Of a DNA stretch of 33,903 bases, positions 11,323 through 20,883 are shown in pieces (the stretch's first letter is position 1; each line of letters begins with the position of its first letter). This DNA comes from Hofstenia miamia (taxonomy: Eukaryota > Xenacoelomorpha > Acoela > Hofsteniidae), in NCBI GenBank assembly GCA_900660155.1, contig CABFPE010000353.1:741088-774990 (forward strand). Direction: 5' to 3'. The notes beneath the pieces were generated by a model, which did no database searches, was not told where the DNA came from, and worked only from the letters and a program-made list of their open reading frames with translations. A program made the translations under genes and the position numbers.

Positions 11323-12190
11323 ACTTAATAATAATAATAAAAATCCTTAATTAAATCAGTAAAAACAACCGATTAACAAAAATAAAATTTTTTAGTTAAA
11401 TACAATGAAATAATCTAAGATGGCGTTCAAGAATCATTTTTAGATATTTTTCCTTATAAACATAATCGCCTGTGGGCAGCCTGCATCTTAATCTCTGGCT
11501 ATAGTCAGTTCTAGAAGGGAGCAAATCGTATATTATGTGGTCGATACACTCCGAAATATCTTTGTATAACTTCTCATCTTTAACTTTAGTTGTAATTTTT
11601 GTAGGACAATAACCGTCTATAATACCAGTATATACAGCTTTCCAATACACAGAATCGATTTTATCAAGGAGATATTTAGGGGAACCACCCCAAACCTGAA
11701 TTCCGTAAAGCACAATATGCTCAACCAATTCTTTATATAATATATTGAATTCACATTTTGTGTAGGCCAAGTACTTAAGTTTTAACAAGAGAATTAATTG
11801 ACTAGAAGCCTTCTTCATACTTCTGTTAATATGAACAGCAAAAGAAATATTATTGGTAAATCGAGTACCAAGCAGTTTTAGTGCATTTATTATTTCTATT
11901 CCATTAACGGGAGGAATAACCAAGTTCTTGGAATTATTTATTTGTAGCTCTTTAGATTTATAATTATTTAAAATGAAATTGTTTCTTTTACACCAGTTAA
12001 GTGTTGCTGAGATATCTTCTTCAGCTTTGTTATGAGAATGTTTACCTTTAACTAGGATGTTTATATTTTCCACAAACTTAACAATTTCGGTGTCAGATCC
12101 TTGTAACTGTGAATCATCATAAGACAAATTAAAACAAGGAGGCCCAAAACGGTTCCTTGTGGAACACCACTATTTATTATACTAATTCCA
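11323..12190 (-). mobile_element. 5'-truncated CR1/L2-like LINE with (TTA)n tail
   Basis: This minus-strand copy begins in mid reverse transcriptase (SGVPQGTVLG near 12145-12175) and runs through the thumb and C-terminus to a stop at 11396-11398. A 3' UTR of about 60 bp and a TTA-type microsatellite tail (11323-11340) follow, as expected for CR1/L2 group elements. It is homologous to, but clearly diverged from, the plus-strand copy immediately to the right, and the two meet at their truncated 5' ends. Confidence 0.82.
11396..12175 (-). pseudogene. LINE reverse transcriptase, C-terminal part
   Basis: A 240-odd-codon open frame (11396-12127) encodes the region downstream of the GVPQG motif. 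It contains SYDDSQLQGSDTE in place of the YADD region, WCKRNNFILNNYKSKEL, LLGTRFTNNISFAVHI, YKELVEHIVLYGIQVWGG and the C-terminal tail ending LRLFHCI. A one-base frameshift near 12145 separates it from GVPQGTVLG. The fingers, the first catalytic Asp and the endonuclease are absent, so it is inactive. The same spacing and motifs occur in the neighbouring plus-strand copy (LSILTFGITVWRA, RHLRQLHRY), showing a shared family. Confidence 0.8.
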
Positions 12191-12197
12191 GAGGTAA

Positions 12198-12291
12198 AAA
12201 CCAACCTCCCTCGATCAGTTCAGGCCAATTGCATTCACTTCTGTCCTTTCACGTAGCTTTGAAAGACTTATTTACCGCTTTTTACTTAAAG

Positions 12292-12323
<32 letters not shown>

Positions 12324-13396
12324 CATCTGGAGAGCGAACAGTTTGGGTTCAGAGCGATGGGCTCTACTCACGGTCCTGTATTTCAAACCCTGCACAATGT
12401 CAACACTATGATTCTTAATGGAAAAGATGTAGTCAGATTATTTTCGTTAGACCTCAGCAAGGCATTTGATCGTGTGCCACACTCTTTGATAGTAGACAAA
12501 TTGAGAGCATGGTTTCCCACGCTAAGCCCATTTATCTACAATGTCATAATCAATTTTCTTACAGCACGTAAACAGTATGTTACTTACGGGGGGTGAAACT
12601 TCTGAAATTTGTCATACTAATTGTGGAGTTCCTCAGGACACGGTGTTAGGTCCTCCTGCTTTTAATGTTTCTTATCCAAGTTTGAAATATGAGGATGTTT
12701 CGATATTACTTGTGAAATATGCTGATGATCTGACTCCTACTCTTTTTATGCGCTTGGTTTGTGATCCCATTGAAATGCTCTTACGGCAACTTGTGACTTG
12801 GTGCTCACTGAATAATTTCATCCTGAATGAAGCGAAGTCGAAGGAGCTTCGTGTTTGTTGATCCGAACCTATTGTCAACAGTCAATGGTATACCAGTCGT
12901 CGAATAACTCACACTTCTGGGTATCACTTTTAATTCGAATCTCTCTTTCCTCTCACATATCCGAAAAGCCACAAAAAGAGCTGCTTTAAATTTATATCTC
13001 CTTATGAAACTCTGGCACCTGGGTTACTCAAAGTCTCAACTGGAAACTCTTTATAAAGCTCTCGTATTGTCCATTCTCACGTTCGGTATTACGGTCTGGA
13101 GAGCTTCGTCTCAGTACGCCCTCAAACTTGTCGATGACATCCTGAAACGAGCTGTTCGCACAGGAATAATCCGCGAGTATGCGCCTGTAAAGGATCTCAT
13201 TCGCAAGGCAGATGAGCGGCTCTACCAGAAGATAGCTGACAACACCAATCACCCCCTCCGAACACTCCGGCCTCAGCGGTCCCACTTTGCTGCTGAAAAA
13301 CTGAGAGCAAACCCACCCCCACTGAACACATTTAAAACTACTTTCCTTCAGAATCTATTCCCCAATCGTCACCTGCGTCAACTTCATAGGTATTGA
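12198..13396 (+). pseudogene. LINE reverse transcriptase, partial, frameshifted
   Basis: Motifs in order are FRPIAFTSVL (12219 on), EQFGFRAM..TH (about 12334-12370), FSLDLSKAFDRVPHSL (12440-12490, first catalytic Asp), CGVPQDTVLGPPAFN (about 12622-12668), VKYADDLTP (about 12711-12740, the intact YADD box) and WCSLNNFILNEAKSKELRV. The thumb follows (VNGIPVVE, then LLGITFNSNLSF), then KLWHLGYSKSQLETLYKALV and the C-terminal RHLRQLHRY. Frameshifts lie near 12580, 12860 and 12900. The endonuclease and the N-terminal half are missing. The catalytic residues survive but the frame is broken, so it is a dead copy. Confidence 0.82.
12292..12319. repeat. (TA)n microsatellite inside LINE
   Basis: A perfect TA run separates LINE motif 1 from the QFGFR block. 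It probably expanded after, or replaced, a short part of the reverse-transcriptase sequence. Confidence 0.9.
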
Positions 13397-13497
13397 CTTA
13401 GGATTTTTTATGTTGATTCAGATGCATTTTCTGAAGAAAATAAAACAATAATATTATTATTATTATTAATTGTGGAAATACGCTTATGCATGGAAAC

Positions 13498-14777
13498 CAG
13501 GGTTAGAATTGGGTTAGCCCTAAATGAGGGTCGGGCTTGGTCCGGCTTGGGCTGCGTTTGGGCCGGATTTCCGATACAGCGATTTAGGCCGGGCCAGGCT
13601 TGGGCCTAATGTTTTAATTGTATTTGAAATACAAGAAAAATTCACTTGAAAACTTAACCATTGCAAATCACAAAAAACATTCTCTTTAAATTTAACCAGC
13701 CCTGCATTGTTGGCTGGTGCAATACTTTAACATCTAAATTTTGTCTGCTACAAACAAAAAGCGTTTATGAAAATTCCATGTACTTTGTGCTGGTGTAAGT
13801 TGATGTAAGTTGACAGAGAATTTTAGTAATTGAATATATATGAAGTGACATGTTGGTGTGGCAATACTTATATTACAAAATTACTGGTCGCGGTAGGAGA
13901 ACTTATGAAAAGTGGCATATATGGTAGTTTTGCCGTAGTGCATAGTACTCAGCAGGGGGTTGCTTCAAAAAAGAGTATTATTATACTACAGCAACTAAAA
14001 AACATTTTTTCCTTAAAATATTACATTATTTGTTGTAGTAAAAGAAATTAACAATTAAATAATATTCATGTAAATAACTTGTCAAATTATTTTTGGTGAA
14101 ACTACTGTAGTTTCGTAGAACGTATAAAAATACATATACAAATTTAAATAAACACAAATTTCCTCTTCCTATAGAATTTATTTTTATGAAATGTCACACT
14201 AAAAGAGTAACAGAATATAAATACTCTTGTTGTGATTAACTTTTCTTAAGGTTTGTTTATATGCGAACGGCTAATTGCAATAATCATTTTCAGTGCAAAA
14301 TCGGTAGTTAAGTTTTGCCATGCCCAGTTGGTAATCAAACATCTGGAGATCAATCATATTGATAAATCGTTGTCAGTTATGCTAATAATCGCCATTATCT
14401 CACTCAGAGATGGAAGTGGGGCCTGCCCCACATTGCTCCACGTTTTATATTCTACCGCCCCAAATTGCCCTACTAAGAAATTCTGCTCCAAAACTACTTA
14501 CGGTATATAATTGCCCCATATTTTTTCTAGGTCAACACCACCACGCAAATATTATGAACCGTTACTTCCTAGAAGATACAGAAACTTTTTTTAAATTGTC
14601 ATCTCTACTAGTACTACCATTAGGAATCCAATAATAAACGTGATGCTAATGCATGTAAATACCTTCATTGATAGCAAAATGAAATTTAATTTTAGCACTC
14701 TTCAAATGGACTTGGGCCTAAACTGTATTGGGACGGGTCGAGCTTGGGCCCAAAATATTGGCCCAATTCCAACTCTG
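13498..14777. mobile_element. Non-autonomous hAT element, GGGCC-rich ends
   Basis: The ends are CAGGGTTAGAATTGGG on the left and, read inward, CAGAGTTGGAATTGGG on the right, a near-perfect hAT-style inverted repeat. Flanking 8-mers ATGGAAAC (13490-13497) and ATAGAAAT (14778-14785) agree at 6 of 8 positions, and both fit the hAT target preference nTnnnnAn. GGGCTTGG/GGGCC subterminal repeats lie at 13520-13605 and 14705-14765. The interior is AT-rich without transposase. A second CAGAGATGG-type hAT end at 14406-14430 suggests a nested or chimeric structure. Confidence 0.6.
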
Positions 14778-14789
14778 ATAGAAATCATC

Positions 14790-14979
14790 TGTTTTCTATC
14801 CATGAGGATAACAGTTAATAAATAATGGACAGATTTTTGGCTCAACTTTCATATATTGTGACATGAAAAGATGGCGAGGAACACGATCAAAAGTTTTACT
14901 GAGATCTTAAGAAAATATTCGGATGTAATCAAAATCGTTCTTTTCGAATTTCGTACATTATCAAAAAGCCATGAATGCA
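14790..14979 (-). mobile_element. LINE fragment, outer piece, cut by pogo-like element
   Basis: Minus-strand translation gives NDFDYIRIFS followed, after one stop, by DLSKTFDRVPRHLFMSQ (about 14850-14935), the first catalytic block of a CR1/L2-like reverse transcriptase. It lies directly outside the pogo-like element. The upstream part of the same kind of LINE lies directly inside it (16694 onward, ending STGQDGI). The pogo-like element therefore landed in this LINE, which was already internally deleted because the expected intervening reverse-transcriptase region is missing. Confidence 0.65.
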
Positions 14980-15252
14980 TAGGGTAGAGCGGGGTAAATA
15001 GGTCACGGGGTAAAGCGGTCATTGTGTAGTAGTTGAACTAAATTGAATACAGTTGACTTCTACTTAGTTGCATGTGCAAAATGATTCTACCACGCGATTG
15101 GTTGATTCATTTGCTCACTGTAGATAAATATAACGCATTTTAATCTTGAGTCTCGACAACTGTACGTCCGTTTATTGTTTGTATAAGCACAGTAAATTTA
15201 TTTGTGAGTGTTTTGCGATTGTATTTTTACCCATCCATCCAACAGCTTCAAG

Positions 15253-15459
15253 GTAAGTTTTTTACACTATTATATAAATTTTCGAGCCTGTATTAATAAA
15301 ATAATACAATTTTTTGTCTATCACAACCCAGTTTATTAATATTTAGATAATTCAACCGCACTTTATAGGTGGGGTAAATAGGTTATATAATATACAATAG
15401 GCATTTCTGTGGCAGTGTATTAAATTTCATTGGCCTTTAAAGTGCGTTTTAATATTTAG
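15253..15459 (+). other. Putative 5' UTR intron of the pogo-like transposase
   Basis: A strong donor AAG/GTAAGT at 15250-15258 and an acceptor ATATTTAG ending at 15459 lie immediately before the ATG at 15460. Splicing would join a leader exon directly to the start codon. The same sites are present in the right-hand copy. This is sequence inference without transcript evidence. Confidence 0.5.
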
Positions 15460-16437
15460 ATGCCACGTACATATAGACGAAAAACGACCCAACAGAGTTA
15501 CAGTCCAGAATTGCTGCGTGAAGCTGTTCTAGCGGTTCAGAATGACGAAATTCGCTTAGCAGATGCGGTTAGAACATACAAAATTCCTCGTACTACACTT
15601 ATACGACACATGGAAAAGCCAACTTGTGACAGAGGCCGGGCTACAATTTTGAGCCCAACACAAGAAAAGACATTCAAAGACCGAATTTTGTTTCTTGCTC
15701 GGCGGGGTTTCCCGTTAACAGTCACAGAAGTGCGCCATAAAGCCTTCGTTTTTGCCAGAGCTCTCTATCGAAGAAAACAACTGACGCACCTCCCTAACAA
15801 GTGGAAAGACGAACAATTGGCCGGGAAAGAGTGGTGGTGGTCCTTCAAAAATCGCCATTCTGATATTTCATTACGCATAGCGGAAAATATTTCGACATCA
15901 AGAGCTGAAGCCTTTAACAAAAAACGTGTTCAATGTTTTTTTGACAATGTTAATCCAATTTTTACGAGTCACAAGTTCAACGAGCACCCCGAACTAGTGT
16001 ACAACTGCGACGAAACAGGTTTATCGACAGTCCCAAACGCGGGAAAGCTGTATGTGGCCGAAAAGGGGTCTAGAGCAGTGTCCAAAATTCAATCTTCGGA
16101 AAGAGGAACATTGACCACTTTAGTGGCTTGCGTAAATGCTATAGGGGGTACTCTACCCCCATTTCTCATTTTTAAGGGGGGCAATACCCCGGCTACAGAG
16201 AATTACCCACCAAATACGCATATAACATCCTCAAAGTCGGGATACGTTGATTGCGAAATTTTTTTTTTGTCTATCAATCTCTTGATGCTACTCCGGGTAT
16301 GGAATGTTTCAAATGCCCCAACTGTCTCCAATGGGTTTGTGAGAATTGTTTTGCAATTGAACAGTGTGCCAACTGCAATTAAACTCAAATTAAGAACTGA
16401 TTTTCAAGATTCCGTTTTGTTAATTTCTTATATTTGA
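15460..16437 (+). pseudogene. Pogo-like transposase, DDE core truncated
   Basis: The frame starts at ATG 15460. An N-terminal HTH_psq-like region (residues about 15-52, SPELLREAVLAVQ through IPRTTLIRHM) is followed by a CENP-B-like HTH (about 64-145, including WKDEQLAGKEWWWSF). The DDE domain then begins, with the first catalytic Asp at residue 184 in YNCDETGL. The core ends near residue 269 (SGYVDCEIFF), where an internal deletion joins it to the 3' end of the gene. From there the frame reads unrelated residues to 16437, so the second and third acidic residues are missing. The result could bind DNA but not catalyse transposition. It is less decayed than the right copy, with no early stop. 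Confidence 0.85.
16284..16382 (+). pseudogene. Cysteine-rich C-terminal module of pogo-like transposase
   Basis: In a frame shifted from the main open frame, bases 16284-16382 encode DATPGMECFKCPNC, then WVCENC and QCANCN before a TAA at 16380-16382. In the right-hand copy the module extends further upstream (PCAICFQSL), giving spaced CxxC pairs typical of a zinc-binding fold. I infer that this is the original transposase C-terminus, joined out of frame by the internal deletion. Confidence 0.65.
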
Positions 16438-16693
16438 GTAATTCACTTCATTTGACCCAATATTCATTTTTGTCCGTTTTACCCCATATTTGACCGCTTT
16501 ACCCCATAGTAGTTGACACTAGATGCGGATATTTTTTTTCTATCTACGGGATTAAATTGAGTATATTTTAACAATTTATTCTAGTATTCATATTGACATA
16601 ACTATATAAGAAATATAGACTTTCATTTGCTGCTGGATCACAAAATGCATACGATTCGCATTTAATGTATCCGATTTACCCCGCTCTCCCCTA

Positions 16694-17520
16694 TGCCATC
16701 TTGACCCGTAGAAGTAACTTTGGAATACTTAAGCGCATTATAGACTTGTTGCAAAGTAAACTCAACAGGAATTTGACCAGAGCATTCAGCGATATCGGGT
16801 ATCTCAGAATGTTTTACTGTCGAAATATTTGTAAAGTGTTTGTTTATCTCATCAGAAGAAAAGGCGATATCAGTCACTTGTGGCTTTTTATGGTTGGTCA
16901 AATCTTTGACTAAATTCCACCATTTCGCAGATATTGAGCAACTTTTCGAAGAAAAAATATTAGCTAAGTGATTCTTTTTCATGCAGCATTTCAAAATAGA
17001 ACATTTTGTAAAAATAAGAAAAAAAATTACATCTGCAAATTCAAATGGATTATCAGTTTAAATTACACCTGCAAATTCAAATGGATTATCAGTTTAATTT
17101 AATTGGTGGTGCATATACCTGCTGTTGTTTTTAATGAATGCATACACAAGTAAACAAAATTTTAATTTCGTCAATTTTGACCCACTTGGCCGTTCTAGTG
17201 TTAATGCAAATGGTAAGAAAATTTTGGGCATGATAACGATGCTTTCGAAGTAGACACTGCTTTTTCCTGATAAGGTATTTAAGAAGTGGACTCATATAAA
17301 CAGGGTCTTTATTAGAAATTTTCACTTTTTTCATTTGACAACTCCAGTTGAGTTGTTCTTTTAGGATTGTTTCTAATAAGCGTGCCATGGGTTGGTTTGG
17401 GTCAGATAGTTTGTAAAATTCGCTAAAATTAGAGCAGTCCAATGCAAGATTTAAACGTGATTTACAATGTTGACGCTGATCTCTAAAAGTAATCATACTT
17501 CTTAAGGTTGGAATTCTTTT
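16694..17520 (-). mobile_element. LINE fragment, inner piece, left arm
   Basis: Minus-strand translation gives the linker between endonuclease and reverse transcriptase of a CR1/L2-like LINE. Recognisable parts are IPTLRSMITFRDQRQHC (17440-17515), MARLLETILKEQLNWSC (about 17340-17395), VYMSPLLKYLIRKKQ, KWWNLVKDLTN, FSSDEINKHFTNIS and EFTLQQVYNALK...STGQDGI (16694-16775). A gap of junk with a 36-bp tandem repeat (about 17027-17098) separates the two open parts (17131-17496 and 16694-16994). Endonuclease and catalytic palm are absent here. The fragment is cut by the pogo-like element on one side and the Tc1-like element on the other. Confidence 0.78.
17027..17098. repeat. 36-bp tandem duplication, left arm only
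   Basis: Two adjacent near-identical 36-bp units (each AAATTACA.CTGCAAATTC... ending GGATTATCAGTTT) differ by one base. The right arm has a single unit (about 28887-28922), so the duplication arose after the arms separated, or one arm lost a unit. Confidence 0.85.
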
Positions 17521-17616
17521 TTTTTCTTCAAAAACGAGTGCCAGCTAATCACTATCCAAATTTAACTTTGTTGAAAAACACCTGTCAAAGTAAGTCTTAT
17601 GAAAATCAAAAATGCA

Positions 17617-18178
17617 CCTTGGTTCAAAAAAAGTGGCCGCTGAAATAATAGATTTTTCTAAGCATTGAGCAAACAAAATAATATAAGAAAATATGAGTCT
17701 GTTGCGGCTTTGTCTTGCCTATTCAGTCCCAGTCCATTTCTCCACAAATTTTCCTTTGTTTTCAAGACACTGGTCCAAACGCGTCGGGATAGAACCCATC
17801 AAATTTTTTCTTACCGCTGGCAAAATTACATGTTGAGATTTCAGAGCTCGGAAAACTGTGGATTTACTGACGGATGTCCCAGCTAACTCGTTATAACGAT
17901 CACAGACATTTTGAGTTGATGCCGACGGACATTTAAGCGCAATTTGACATAAGCGTTTTTTCTCANATTTCTCCACAAATTTTCCTTCGTTTTCAAGACA
18001 CTGGCCCAAACGCGTCGGGATAGAACCCATCAAATTTTTTCTTACCGCTGGCAAAATTACATGTTGAGATTTCAGAGCTCGGAAAACTGTGGATTTACTG
18101 ACGGATGTCCCAGCTAACTCGTTATAACGATCACAGACATTTTGAGTTGATGCCGATGGAGATTTAAGCACAATTTGA
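17617..18178 (-). mobile_element. Tc1-like element, left copy, with tandem partial duplication
   Basis: The 3' terminus is at 17617 (CCTTGGTTCAAAAAAA reading inward), matching the 5' terminus of the right-arm copy at 27781. Minus-strand coding covers the second HTH and the C-terminal tail of a Tc1-like transposase twice: 17719-17965 and, after a single N, 17967-18178, where the assembly gap begins. The two units differ by a few substitutions, for example Asp/Gly and Lys/Glu in the tail. Here the dinucleotide outside the terminus is CA rather than TA, suggesting decay. Confidence 0.7.
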
Positions 18179-19178
18179 NNNNNNNNNNNNNNNNNNNNNN
18201 NNNNNNNNNNNNNNNNNNNNNNNNNNNNNNNNNNNNNNNNNNNNNNNNNNNNNNNNNNNNNNNNNNNNNNNNNNNNNNNNNNNNNNNNNNNNNNNNNNNN
18301 NNNNNNNNNNNNNNNNNNNNNNNNNNNNNNNNNNNNNNNNNNNNNNNNNNNNNNNNNNNNNNNNNNNNNNNNNNNNNNNNNNNNNNNNNNNNNNNNNNNN
18401 NNNNNNNNNNNNNNNNNNNNNNNNNNNNNNNNNNNNNNNNNNNNNNNNNNNNNNNNNNNNNNNNNNNNNNNNNNNNNNNNNNNNNNNNNNNNNNNNNNNN
18501 NNNNNNNNNNNNNNNNNNNNNNNNNNNNNNNNNNNNNNNNNNNNNNNNNNNNNNNNNNNNNNNNNNNNNNNNNNNNNNNNNNNNNNNNNNNNNNNNNNNN
18601 NNNNNNNNNNNNNNNNNNNNNNNNNNNNNNNNNNNNNNNNNNNNNNNNNNNNNNNNNNNNNNNNNNNNNNNNNNNNNNNNNNNNNNNNNNNNNNNNNNNN
18701 NNNNNNNNNNNNNNNNNNNNNNNNNNNNNNNNNNNNNNNNNNNNNNNNNNNNNNNNNNNNNNNNNNNNNNNNNNNNNNNNNNNNNNNNNNNNNNNNNNNN
18801 NNNNNNNNNNNNNNNNNNNNNNNNNNNNNNNNNNNNNNNNNNNNNNNNNNNNNNNNNNNNNNNNNNNNNNNNNNNNNNNNNNNNNNNNNNNNNNNNNNNN
18901 NNNNNNNNNNNNNNNNNNNNNNNNNNNNNNNNNNNNNNNNNNNNNNNNNNNNNNNNNNNNNNNNNNNNNNNNNNNNNNNNNNNNNNNNNNNNNNNNNNNN
19001 NNNNNNNNNNNNNNNNNNNNNNNNNNNNNNNNNNNNNNNNNNNNNNNNNNNNNNNNNNNNNNNNNNNNNNNNNNNNNNNNNNNNNNNNNNNNNNNNNNNN
19101 NNNNNNNNNNNNNNNNNNNNNNNNNNNNNNNNNNNNNNNNNNNNNNNNNNNNNNNNNNNNNNNNNNNNNNNNNNNNNN
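18179..19178. other. Assembly gap, exactly 1000 N
   Basis: This run of N is exactly 1000 bases, which looks like a nominal scaffold gap rather than a measured size. It lies inside the Tc1-like element of the left arm, a place where repeats would break an assembly. Any open frame running through it is meaningless. Order, orientation and distance across it should be treated as unproven. Confidence 0.97.
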
Positions 19179-19381
19179 ACAATAACTCACTTGTGATCAA
19201 ACGGTGAGTAATAGCAGAACAAATATTGAAAACTACTGCGATGTCTGAAATTCAAATTACGCAAACAAAATGGATTCCTCGTACGAGCAACCAATCAAAA
19301 TACAAAGAATATTCAATCACTAATTGTACATTGCTTATCGTCGCTATATTACTTAATCGACACATAATATCAATTTACAAC

Positions 19382-19740
19382 TTAGGGATGCAAATATACT
19401 ACAATAAGCAGTTGAAAACCTGTATTTTCCACAATTGAATATGGATGCAAATATATTGCCATCATCTCGCCAATTTTCTTAACAATGTCTTGGTTTCTGG
19501 CACTCGAATCTGGAGATTGATTTGCATGGACAAGATAATTTTTGAATTTTTCCCATTTTTTCTCTCGTCATAGCCTTTCTTTTCTGCTTTCTTGGTATCC
19601 CATTCATTATTTAATCTTAAATAACCTGAATACTTTGTGTGATGCTTACGTTTTAGATGTGCAACAGCATTTGTTGGGTTTGAATATTGACAGGATATCT
19701 ATTGTGTGAGAAATGCATACATTTTCTTTAGTCGTTTTTT
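19382..19740 (-). pseudogene. hAT (ZBED-type) transposase N-terminal fragment
   Basis: Minus-strand translation gives a BED-finger end (SCQYSNPTNAVAHLKRKHH, about 19635-19690) with the Cys and the H....H ligands, then Y..YLRLNNEW. After a frame change come KWEKFKNYLVHANQ, IVKKIGEMMAIYLHPYSIVE and NTGFQLL, followed by a stop at 19382-19384. The MI...LPFSIVE..GF block is characteristic of ZBED/hAT transposases directly after the BED region. The catalytic domain is missing. It runs toward the assembly gap, so more could be hidden there. Confidence 0.75.
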
Positions 19741-20117
19741 TGCAGAAAGGATGACAATCATTTCGTTGCTCAGCCATGTCTATGTTCAAGTAATTCACGT
19801 GTCAGAACAGGTAAATTACTCGCCAAATACACAATGTAATAAAACGGGCCAATGAGAATAACCGCCTGAAAAATTGTTGAAAGAAATATGTTGTTAAGCG
19901 CTGGAGACCTTGAACAGCTTTTTGTTTCTGATTGATGATAACACACATCTTTATTCACCCGTTGAATTACACTGTGAAGGCTTTACATAGATCAGCTCTC
20001 ATTTGCTGATAATTCTAATTGCATTACAAGTAAGAAATGAGGCTTAACAATTACATCGGTGCAAATTGGTGCCATGGGAGCACCCAGAATTTTTCTGAGG
20101 AAGGGAACAATTCTATA

Positions 20118-20151
<34 letters not shown>

Positions 20152-20329
20152 TAAAAATTACTAAAACTGAATTATCTTCCCTGCAGCTATACAGCCATTA
20201 CTAAGCTTGGCTAACGCACTTATGTACTCCGTGGTTCAGATGGGAATTTCAAATACAGGCTGTTGTCGTGTTTACTGATCATAATTTCAATAATAAAAAA
20301 TTTATTTCCTTATCTCTTAATTACTCCAA
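19741..20329. other. Non-coding stretch with (TA)n run
   Basis: I see no gene. A (TA)n microsatellite occupies 20121-20149. The remaining open frames are short and unremarkable. Confidence 0.5.
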
Positions 20330-20623
20330 CCAATAACTTAGGCCCAATTCTTGCCAGGCTTAAATCATGCCCAACCCACTCAGTTCACATTTCACACATT
20401 TTAATGACGCTTGCTAAGAAATTTTCTACAATATCTAGGCATGCTAGAAACTTCTAATAAAATATGCTCACTAAAGTTGAAAATTCGTAATGGAGTTTTT
20501 CCATTTCAAAACGATGTTTAAGAAATTGTATAATATTCATTGCAATTGTTAAATAATAGTATATTTTTTGAATTTCAGCTTATTTTTTCCAACAGCCCGG
20601 CCCAACGCAGGTCCATCTCCGAC
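20330..20623. mobile_element. Possible hAT-type MITE related to the 4.2-kb copy
   Basis: The GGCCCAATTC-type left end (20341), GCCCAAC subterminal repeats and a right end that reads inward as CGGAGATGGACC with GGGCCGGG resemble the element at 4239. The interior also matches that copy (ACTTCTAATAA, CTCACTAAA, GAAAATTCG). Exact boundaries and target duplication could not be fixed. Confidence 0.4.
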
Positions 20624-20883
20624 TTCAACTCCTGTTAACAGGACTGTGGATCATTTCGTATTAAGACTGTGCTGCCAAAAAATATCTTTAGTTACATTTT
20701 GTAACTTGCCATAATTTGAACTTAATACTTTATTTCTCTATTGTTTTTATTAGCATTGCTATGTTATTCTCCATATTTCACTACAAGTGAAAAATATAGA
20801 AAAATTGTTCAAATTTATTTTCGATTTAGCAAGATATAATTTCACAAACACTTTAGTCATTGCTAGTTTCGGACATTGTTAGG

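Larger units (their letters stand above)
12191..13470 (+). mobile_element. 5'-truncated CR1/L2-like LINE with (ATT)n tail
   Basis: The copy starts at the reverse-transcriptase fingers (FRPIAFTSVLSRSFERLI at 12219-12272), is interrupted by a (TA)n run at 12292-12319, and continues through the palm and thumb to a stop near 13396. A short 3' UTR then ends in an ATT microsatellite (about 13448-13469), the expected 3' tail of this LINE group. The tail defines the 3' end of the insertion; the 5' end is truncated at the junction with the opposite-strand LINE. Confidence 0.82.
14982..16691 (+). mobile_element. Pogo-like DNA transposon, internally deleted, left copy
   Basis: The terminal inverted repeats are 21 bp: GGGTAGAGCGGGGTAAATAGG in its two halves reads GGGTAGAGCG / GGGTAAATAGG on the left, with the right end reading GGGGAGAGCG / GGGTAAATCGG inward. 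TA flanks both ends (14980-14981 and 16692-16693), the target duplication of Tc1/mariner/pogo elements. A subterminal inverted motif GGGGTAAAGCGGTCA occurs at 15007-15021 and in reverse at 16491-16505. The element is 1710 bp and encodes a truncated plus-strand transposase. It is inserted in a minus-strand LINE. Confidence 0.88.
14982..17965 (+). repeat. Left arm of ~3-kb imperfect inverted repeat
   Basis: This arm is the reverse complement of 28133-31003 at very high identity by eye. Main differences are a 36-bp tandem duplication in this arm at about 17027-17098 and about 115 bp present here (about 17541-17655) but missing at the N in the other arm. A roughly 35-bp insertion is present only in the other arm (about 28984-29020), and the pogo internal-deletion junction differs. 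The arm ends outward at the pogo terminus and runs inward to a single N at 17966. Confidence 0.9.

Noticed and set aside
15007..15021. GGGGTAAAGCGGTCA repeats as a possible CRISPR or operator array
   Set aside because: They are subterminal inverted motifs of the pogo-like element, present once near each end.
16203..16388. Minus-strand open frame opposite the pogo-like transposase
   Set aside because: A shadow of the transposase and its cysteine-rich module on the other strand.
17719..19200. Long open frames of about 340-490 codons on both strands across 17.7-19.2 kb
   Set aside because: They exist only because the 1000-N run contains no stop codons. Only the Tc1-like part outside the N run is real.
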